DNA of 10,559 nucleotides, taken from positions 1 to 10,559 of the forward strand of contig JAQXIG010000043.1 in the NCBI GenBank assembly GCA_029007685.1, written 5' to 3'. The position numbers and the translations under genes were made by a program. Shown piece by piece: positions 5,187 through 10,559 of the stretch (positions are counted from its first letter, which is position 1; every line of letters starts with the position of its first letter). The notes under the pieces were generated by a model. That model ran no database searches. It had not been told where the DNA came from and was given only the letters and a program-made list of their open reading frames with translations. Source of the DNA: a bacterium (GTDB lineage Bacteria > Bacillota_I > Bacilli_A > RF39 > UBA660).

Positions 5187-7148
5187 TTAATTAGTAGGAT
5201 CTAATAAATATTCGTCGAAAACAGTATCCGTGGTAGTTGGTTCAGTCCCGCGAATGTAATACATTATTTTTTTGTGTTCATCACTTTCTTGTGCTGGGCG
5301 TCCAGTAATAGGATTTACTAAAACCCCAACGACATTATTAGGTTGTTGATACCATGAATCAGGTCGGTCACCTAAATAATTTTCCGTCGCTTCCACCCAA
5401 ATATTTCGTGAATATTTATAATCACTAGTATCCAGATTACGATTGTCATCATATCCAATCCATACTGCAGTGACAATATCTTTATTATAACCAATAGACC
5501 AGTGATCAGTATCGGTAGTACCGCTTTTTAAAGCTAATTTATGTTTAATTTTTGGGGCAATTCCAATTGCTGTTGGATAATTATAATCGATAAAACTAGA
5601 ATCATAAGTAGTAGTTAAAAGATCACTCAATATAAAAGTTAAACTTTTATTCAAAATATTTTCTTTTTCATTTCTTTTCTCATAAAGAACATTACCTTTA
5701 AGATCTTCGACCTTAGAAATCAAATGACCAGTTACCTTATAACCCTCATTCGCAAAAGCTGCATAACTACTAGCGATTTCGATAATATTAATACTAGCCG
5801 TACCCAGTGGTAAAGAGGGAACTTCATCCAACTGAGCTGTAATACCCAAACGCTTGGAGATATTAACCAAAGAATCTTCTCCCAAAAACATATGGGTCTT
5901 TACTGCATAAATATTATCAGAATAGGCAATTGCTGTTGCCAAAGAAATGGGTTTATTTCCATATTGATCACCATAATTTTGTGGCGAATAAGTCTGATTA
6001 TTAGAAAAATTAAAAGTAGTTGCTTCACTAGTAAAAGTAGTACTAGCAGTAAATCCACTTTCCAGAGCGGCATAATAAAGTAGTGGTTTCATCGTCGAAC
6101 CAACTTGTCTTTGTGACTGATAAGCCCGATTATATTGACTTTGATTATAATCTCTTCCTCCAACTAAAGCAATAATCTTACCAGTAGTAGGTTCCATCAT
6201 AACACTAGCCACCTGCAAGTCTTTATCAGTAGTTAAATTATGCTGAATACTATCCTCCAATATTTTTTGAGCATTAAGATCTAAATTGGTATAAATTTTA
6301 ATTCCACCAGTTTCTAAATAAGAAGCTGGTATTTCCTTTATAGTTTTTAGTTCTCTCATAACTGCATCTTGATAATACATCACATTCGCAACATCTAAAT
6401 AATTTTTTTCACCTACAATAGTCAATTCCTGATCGACGGCTTGAGTATACTCATCTTCAGAAATTTTACCAATTTTATACATATTATACAAAATATTCAC
6501 TTGCCTTTTTTTCGCAAGATCAAAATTAACCACAGGAGAATAATTCGATGGTGACTTAGGAATGCCAGCTAACATGGCAGCTTCTGCTAAATCTAAATCA
6601 CTAGCACTTTTATCAAAATAAAATTTAGCAGCATTTTCAATGCCATACATTCCATGACCATAATTAATCGTATTTAAATACCCTTCTAAGATTTCATCTT
6701 TACTATAGTGCACTTCTAGTTGCATAGTTAACCACATTTCATTTAATTTTCGTTCCCAAGTCTTATCAAAATCTAAAAATAAGTTTTTGGCATATTGTTG
6801 TGAAATAGTAGAAGCTCCTTGACTTTTAGATTTCGAAGTAAAATTGACATATAGAGCCTTCAAAATACGTAAATAATCAAAACCTTGATGTTGATAAAAA
6901 TGTTTATCCTCAGTACAGAGCGTTGTTTGTACCAAATAATCAGAAATCTGATTCAAACTAATCCATTCCTGATTACCACTTCCTTGAAAAAAAAGCTCAT
7001 TTGATTGATCATACATCAAAAAAGCATTAGCGGATTTAATTTCAAGTTTTGGGGACATCTTTATATAAAGAATGAGACCACTAATAATTAGAATGAATAA
7101 CCCGATCAAAAACATTCCAAATTTTAGTAATTTTTTGACTTTTTTCAT
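5187..7148 (-). CDS. Class A penicillin-binding protein (transglycosylase/transpeptidase)
   Basis: A bifunctional peptidoglycan synthase of 653 residues, anchored by one N-terminal membrane helix (about 7-31) with the domains outside. The glycosyltransferase-51 domain (about 50-230) shows EDKHFYQHQGFD with catalytic Glu80, QGASTISQQ (110-118) and ILEGYLNTINYG. The transpeptidase domain has the active Ser351 in GSTMK (SxxK), SDN (410-412) and KSGTT (from 541; the KTG box as KSG). No extra C-terminal domain is visible. The start is ATG 7146-7148 because GGAGG lies six bases upstream; an in-frame ATG 57 bases further up (7203-7205) has no SD. GerQ follows 62 bases after its stop. It could be a vegetative PBP1A/PonA type or a sporulation-linked one such as B. 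subtilis PbpG/PbpF; the sequence cannot decide. Confidence 0.95.
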   Translation of the reverse strand: MKKVKKLLKFGMFLIGLFILIISGLILYIKMSPKLEIKSANAFLMYDQSNELFFQGSGNQEWISLNQISDYLVQTTLCTEDKHFYQHQGFDYLRILKALYVNFTSKSKSQGASTISQQYAKNLFLDFDKTWERKLNEMWLTMQLEVHYSKDEILEGYLNTINYGHGMYGIENAAKFYFDKSASDLDLAEAAMLAGIPKSPSNYSPVVNFDLAKKRQVNILYNMYKIGKISEDEYTQAVDQELTIVGEKNYLDVANVMYYQDAVMRELKTIKEIPASYLETGGIKIYTNLDLNAQKILEDSIQHNLTTDKDLQVASVMMEPTTGKIIALVGGRDYNQSQYNRAYQSQRQVGSTMKPLLYYAALESGFTASTTFTSEATTFNFSNNQTYSPQNYGDQYGNKPISLATAIAYSDNIYAVKTHMFLGEDSLVNISKRLGITAQLDEVPSLPLGTASINIIEIASSYAAFANEGYKVTGHLISKVEDLKGNVLYEKRNEKENILNKSLTFILSDLLTTTYDSSFIDYNYPTAIGIAPKIKHKLALKSGTTDTDHWSIGYNKDIVTAVWIGYDDNRNLDTSDYKYSRNIWVEATENYLGDRPDSWYQQPNNVVGVLVNPITGRPAQESDEHKKIMYYIRGTEPTTTDTVFDEYLLDPTN

Positions 7149-7167
7149 CGTATCCTCCAATCTAATG

Positions 7168-7197
7168 TTAGTATGAATAAAATGAAAAAAAATATGT
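7168..7197 (-). promoter_or_regulatory. Possible SigE-like or sigma-A promoter of the PBP gene
   Basis: On the minus strand ACATATT (7191-7197), 15 bases, then CATACTAA (7168-7175) fits the SigE pattern at 12 of 15 positions. An overlapping sigma-A reading is also possible (TTGATA just upstream, weak TATTCA 17 bases on). Either would start close to the SD of the PBP gene. Confidence 0.3.
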
Positions 7198-7270
7198 ATC
7201 AACATTTAATTGTTTCTTTTTTTTAATTTATATAGTAGAATAAAGCACAAAAAAGAAAAGAGGTTTTAAT

Positions 7271-7850
7271 CTGATAATAAGTCAAAAAAAATAAACCTGT
7301 GTCATCAAATAATGATTTCAATAAAGAAATCTTATGTAATACTACCAGAAAATATAGAAAAAGTTGATTTTGAATCTTACTAAGAAGAAGTACCCAAGAT
7401 GATTTCTATTTTAATTAATAAAAATAATCAATGAGAAAAAGAGCTTTATTCCCATCATCAAAATTACTATATAAATTTACAAATAGGAATCATGATTTTT
7501 ACAAAATTACAACGTTAAGTAGCACAAGGAGTAAATAATCACCCATGATCATCCTAAAAACAACGTCAAAAAATATGATAATCAAATTACCTATTTATCC
7601 CAAAAATAGTTACTACCAATCCTATAAATTAGCTACTAAAGAATTAAAAAATTTCACAATGGAGTGAATTTTTTATGATACAGTATCTAACTTTATTGAG
7701 AAGTATGACTAATTAGAAATTACCAGAGATCTATTGATAGAAGAAGGAATCAATCCTAGATATTATGATCCAGTACAAAAAACCTGTAAGATAGCAGAAA
7801 AGCTAATCAAAATAGAAAATAGTATAAAAAAAAATAGTGATGTGCTATAA
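7271..7850 (+). pseudogene. Decayed gene of unknown function
   Basis: The 7206-7880 interval holds traces of one plus-strand gene. After an SD-like AAGAGG, coding-like sequence begins around CTG 7271 (probably once ATG), shifts frame near an A-run (7284-7290), and reads IKKSYVILPENIEKVDFESY and QNYYINLQIGIMIFTKLQR in the frame of 7312. The +1 frame takes over near 7535 (HDHPKNNVKKYDNQITYLSQ), and a third frame from about 7602 to TAA 7848-7850 reads SYKLATKELKNF, then LEITRDLLIEEGINPRYYD. In-frame stops are TAA 7381, TGA 7432, TAA 7516, TGA 7665 and TAA 7710; the two TGA probably replace Trp codons. Repaired length is about 190 residues, soluble and charged. I do not recognise the family. Confidence 0.6.
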
Positions 7851-7851
7851 T
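7843..7851 (+). promoter_or_regulatory. Extended -10 promoter of the ywiB-argS operon
   Basis: TG-C-TATAAT forms an extended -10 element (TATAAT 7846-7851) with no good -35, as expected for this promoter type. The start would be near 7858, giving a leader of about 23 bases with the SD AAGGGGAG before ATG 7881. The box overlaps the terminal stop codon of the decayed upstream gene. Confidence 0.6.
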
Positions 7852-7880
7852 GGTGCATAGAAATAAAAAAGGGGAGCTTT

Positions 7881-8237
7881 ATGAGAAAGCAAAAATTAGA
7901 AATTACGATTGAATCAAGTATATTAACCAAAACATACTGTGTGTTAGGAATCTACGATCCCAATAATCACATCATAGAATATCAAGATAAAGAAACTATG
8001 ATCATAACCAATACAATTAACTTAGAAAAACAGACCCTAACTAGAATTTGTAAAGACTATGAGTTATACTATACATTTAAAGAGAATGAGGAAACGAAAA
8101 ATATTCTAAAAATGAAGGATTTAAATCAAAGTCTAGAAATAATCATCAAAACCATAAAATTTCTAAAAAAAGATCATTTACTAGAAATAGAATATATCCA
8201 TAAACCGGAAAGAATAAAATATAAAATACAATATTAG
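7881..8237 (+). CDS. ywiB: DUF1934 (YwiB-like) protein
   Basis: 118 residues with alternating hydrophobic/charged strands throughout (LEITIESSI, TMIITNTINL, YELYYTFKEN, HLLEIEYIHK), the pattern of a small beta-barrel. No signal peptide, membrane helix or catalytic motif is visible. The assignment rests on this fold pattern, the size, and the position 10 bases upstream of argS, where B. subtilis and Listeria carry the DUF1934 gene (ywiB). The molecular role of the family is unknown. A strong SD AAGGGGAG precedes the ATG. Sequence similarity by eye alone is weak, so an unrelated small gene in the same slot remains possible. Confidence 0.62.
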   Translation: MRKQKLEITIESSILTKTYCVLGIYDPNNHIIEYQDKETMIITNTINLEKQTLTRICKDYELYYTFKENEETKNILKMKDLNQSLEIIIKTIKFLKKDHLLEIEYIHKPERIKYKIQY

Positions 8238-8247
8238 AGGTGAGAAA

Positions 8248-9993
8248 ATGAGTATTATCAAAGAGTTAGAAAAAGAATTATGTAAAAAAGTAAAAAAGCT
8301 AGGTTACCCATTAGAAGAAATAAAATTTGTGCCAAGCAGTAGGCCAGACTTAGGAGATTATCAAATTAACGATGCGATGAATTTAGGAAAGATACTTCAT
8401 TGTAATCCCCGTGAAATTGCAGAAAAGATCATGAAAGAATTAGAAACAGATGATCGTCTAGAAAGGTTAAACATTGCTGGACCGGGATTTATTAATATTA
8501 GTTTAAGCTCGAAATTTTATTTAGATGCTGCGAATAAATTGTTAGAGAATCTAGAAAATAATATCGATAGACAACCTCAAAAGAAAATATTTATCGATTA
8601 TGGTGGAGCGAATATTGCCAAAACCCTACATGTTGGTCACTTGAGACCTGCTGACATTGGAGAAGCTATAAAAAGATTAACCAAATTACTAGGTCAAGAA
8701 GTAATTTCTGACGTACACTTTGGGGATATTGGTCGTCAATCTGGTATGGTAATTTATGAGATGAAAGAACGCTTTCCTGATTTAGTATACTTTAAGGAAG
8801 ATTATAATGGAGAGGAAGCAGAACTTCCGATTACCAAAGAAGACTTACAAGAAATTTATCCAACAGCTTCTGCTAAAGCCAAAGAAAACGACGAAGTAAT
8901 GGAAATCGTTCGCGATATTACGATAAAAATCGAAGAAGAACATCCGGGCTATACTGCTTTATGGAATAAAATCAAAGAATTATCAAAAGAAGACATTAAA
9001 GAAATTTATGAAAAATTAAATACAACTTTTGATTTATGGGAGGGAGAAACCGATTGTTATCCATACCTTCCTGAGACAATTGATAGATTAAAAAAACAGA
9101 ATCTTTTATATGAAAGTGAAGGCGCATTAGTGGTCGATGTTAAAGAAGATACAGATACCGAACCAATGCCACCACTAGTAATCTTAAAAGGAAATGGCGG
9201 AACAGTATACCAAACCAGAGATCTAGCTACGCTATTATCAAGAGAAAAAAGATTTGCTCCTGATGAAGTATGGTACTTTACCGATAATCGCCAAGAATTA
9301 TATTTTAAACAAGTATTTCGTGTCGCTAAAAAAGGAAAAATTGTCCCAGAACCTACAGAACTAAAATTTTTTGGTATCGGAACTATGAATGATCGAGATG
9401 GTAAACCATTTAAAACCCGTGATGGTGGTGTAATGAGTCTAGTAAACTTAATGGAATTAGTAAAAGAACAGACTCTAAGTAAAATTAATACCAACCTAGT
9501 AGAAGATGATAAGAAGCATCAAACAGCAGAACAAATCGCCATAGCGGCTTTAAAATATGCCGATTTATTACCTTGCCGCAACAAAGATTTTATTTTTGAT
9601 ATCAATAAATTTGCTGATATGGATGGAAAAACAGGAACTTACTTATTGTATTCGACTGTTCGCATGAAATCACTAATTACCAAATGGAATCAAGATGTAA
9701 ACAAACTAAAAATAACAAAATTAAAAGATATATCCGATCAAGAAATCATCAAAACATTACTAAGAATGCCCGTAATTTTAACCAATGCTTATCAAGAAAA
9801 AAGTCTCAATGAAATTGCCGAATATCTATACAAGTTAACAAGTACCTATAATAAATTTTATGCTGAAAATCATATTTTAAAATGTGAAGATGAAGAGCTA
9901 AAACACTCATGGATTGCTTTAACTAAAATAGTTTATGACACCAATAAATTACTTTTGAATACGCTAGGAATAGAGATACCAGAAAAAATGTAG
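8248..9993 (+). CDS. argS: Arginyl-tRNA synthetase
   Basis: Charges tRNA-Arg with arginine in the cytoplasm (class I synthetase, monomer). 581 residues, near the usual 550-580. The N-terminal Add-1 domain (about 1-110) is followed by the catalytic core with the HIGH motif as HVGH (128-131) inside GGANIAKTLHVGHLRPADIG, then HFGDIGRQSGM. The GNGGTVYQTRDLATLLSR segment follows, and the KMSKS-equivalent loop is replaced by GKPFKTRDGG (385-394), as in most ArgRS. The C-terminal anticodon-binding helical domain includes YLLYSTVRMKSLI and ends TLGIEIPEKM. The SD AGAGGTGAG lies directly before the ATG, 10 bases after the ywiB stop, so the two form an operon. No T-box leader is seen upstream. Confidence 0.98.
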   Translation: MSIIKELEKELCKKVKKLGYPLEEIKFVPSSRPDLGDYQINDAMNLGKILHCNPREIAEKIMKELETDDRLERLNIAGPGFINISLSSKFYLDAANKLLENLENNIDRQPQKKIFIDYGGANIAKTLHVGHLRPADIGEAIKRLTKLLGQEVISDVHFGDIGRQSGMVIYEMKERFPDLVYFKEDYNGEEAELPITKEDLQEIYPTASAKAKENDEVMEIVRDITIKIEEEHPGYTALWNKIKELSKEDIKEIYEKLNTTFDLWEGETDCYPYLPETIDRLKKQNLLYESEGALVVDVKEDTDTEPMPPLVILKGNGGTVYQTRDLATLLSREKRFAPDEVWYFTDNRQELYFKQVFRVAKKGKIVPEPTELKFFGIGTMNDRDGKPFKTRDGGVMSLVNLMELVKEQTLSKINTNLVEDDKKHQTAEQIAIAALKYADLLPCRNKDFIFDINKFADMDGKTGTYLLYSTVRMKSLITKWNQDVNKLKITKLKDISDQEIIKTLLRMPVILTNAYQEKSLNEIAEYLYKLTSTYNKFYAENHILKCEDEELKHSWIALTKIVYDTNKLLLNTLGIEIPEKM

Positions 9994-10002
9994 AAAAAGT
10001 AG

Positions 10003-10031
10003 TTGCTTTTATTACTATTTAATGGTATAAA
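10003..10031 (+). promoter_or_regulatory. Possible promoter of rpoE
   Basis: TTGCTT (10003-10008) and TATAAA (10026-10031) lie 17 bases apart in the 100-base argS-rpoE gap. The -35 is poor (TTG only). The leader would be about 55 bases. No strong terminator is seen after argS, so rpoE may also be reached by read-through. Confidence 0.35.
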
Positions 10032-10093
10032 TTTTAATGATAATTTTGAAAAAGAAAGCCCAAAATATGAAATAGATATATAGGAGGATTAAA

Positions 10094-10528
10094 ATGAGTC
10101 TAAAAAATATGACAAAAGAAGAATTAGAACTGTTATCTACAAAAGATATTACAAACCTATTATTAGAAGAAAAAGGAAAACAAAATACAGCTACACTCTT
10201 TAATAAAATCATCAAATTATTAGAGTTACCAGCATCAACCTTTGATCAAAAAATAGGAGACTATTATACATCTTTAACAACCGATAAAAGATTTATTTTA
10301 TTAGAAGATGGCAGTTGGGATTTAAGAAATCGCCATACTTCTGATAAAATAATCAAAGTAATAGAAGAAGATGAAGAAGAAGAATTAGAAGAAATCAAAG
10401 AAGAAAATGATGACTTTGAAGATAGGTTTGATAATTTAGATACTGAGGAAGAAGAGTTAGAAGATACCGATGAAGATCTCAAAGATTTGGTAGTATTAGA
10501 TGAAGATGAACTAGAATTAGAACAGTAA
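10094..10528 (+). CDS. rpoE: DNA-directed RNA polymerase delta subunit
   Basis: 144 residues, Firmicutes-specific polymerase subunit that displaces nucleic acids and tunes transcription specificity and recycling. The N-terminal HARE-HTH domain (about 5-85) shows MTKEELELLSTKDITNLLLE, a central FNKIIKLLELP, and the closing YTSLTTDKRFILLEDGSWDLR. From about residue 91 to the end lies an extremely acidic disordered tail of Glu and Asp runs, the hallmark of delta. The SD is a near-perfect TAGGAGG seven bases before the ATG. Order ywiB-argS-rpoE matches Bacillus and Listeria relatives, where pyrG usually follows; here the window ends 31 bases after the stop. GAA/GAT-rich tail codons create open frames on the other strand that are not genes. 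Confidence 0.96.
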   Translation: MSLKNMTKEELELLSTKDITNLLLEEKGKQNTATLFNKIIKLLELPASTFDQKIGDYYTSLTTDKRFILLEDGSWDLRNRHTSDKIIKVIEEDEEEELEEIKEENDDFEDRFDNLDTEEEELEDTDEDLKDLVVLDEDELELEQ

Positions 10529-10559
10529 TTTTAGTTCTTTTATTTTTGAAATACATTAT

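Noticed and set aside
7271..7850. TGA read as Trp (Mollicutes-type code)
   Set aside because: Two TGA codons fall where Trp would fit in the decayed gene, but the same frames also hold TAA stops and frameshifts. Intact genes here use TGG for Trp, and the symporter gene ends with TGA.
7858..7880. T-box or riboswitch leader for the ywiB-argS operon
   Set aside because: The predicted leader is only about 23 bases and shows no structured element or T-box sequence.
9057..9494. Minus-strand open frame inside argS (145 codons)
   Set aside because: It is antisense to the conserved catalytic core of argS, has no SD and no recognisable motif; it is a shadow of the coding strand.
10264..10482. Ser-rich minus-strand open frame inside rpoE
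   Set aside because: The Ser runs are simply the complement of the GAA/GAT codons of the acidic tail.

Overview
The window is strongly AT-rich (roughly 30% G+C by eye) and looks like a chromosomal segment of a low-GC Firmicutes (Bacilli-type) bacterium. Three things support this. The order DUF1934 gene - argS - rpoE is the one known from Bacillus and Listeria, and the RNA polymerase delta subunit (rpoE) is confined to Firmicutes. Shine-Dalgarno sites are strong and GGAGG-like. A class A penicillin-binding protein shows a peptidoglycan wall, and a GerQ-type spore-coat protein points to an endospore-forming lineage or a recent descendant of one. Live genes use TGG for Trp and TGA as a stop (alsT ends in TGA), so the code is standard, not the Mollicutes code. 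An uncultured gut Bacilli lineage is a reasonable guess, but it is only inference.

Left end (1-1223): the first codons of a minus-strand gene (GTG at 28, good SD) run off the window. Next to it is a dead insertion sequence of about 1.12 kb, with recognisable 25-bp terminal inverted repeats (100-124 and 1199-1223). Its single DDE transposase gene is broken by one frameshift and three stops. From 1224 to 1578 there is no convincing gene, only a consensus promoter, a strong hairpin/T-run about 60 bp downstream, and a small inverted repeat ahead of the next gene.

Plus-strand block (1579-4019): an XRE-type regulator, an AGCS-family amino acid:cation symporter with its own sigma-A-like promoter, and uracil-DNA glycosylase. 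The block ends at a hairpin terminator that probably also serves the convergent minus-strand genes.

Minus-strand block (7148 down to 4151): a bifunctional class A PBP, then GerQ, then a LemA-family membrane protein. The first two have SigE-like sequences at the right distance upstream, and GerQ is a spore-coat protein, so this may be an envelope/spore module.

Right part (7206-10528): a badly decayed, unidentified gene (about 7271-7850), then DUF1934 (YwiB-like), argS and rpoE. An extended -10 promoter for the DUF1934-argS pair overlaps the stop codon of the decayed gene. No tRNA, rRNA or CRISPR array was seen. I found no clearly new multi-gene system. The most interesting points are the possible sporulation control of PBP and GerQ, the short promoter-terminator unit, the decayed gene, and a Phe in place of the usual Leu in the uracil-DNA glycosylase DNA-intercalating loop.
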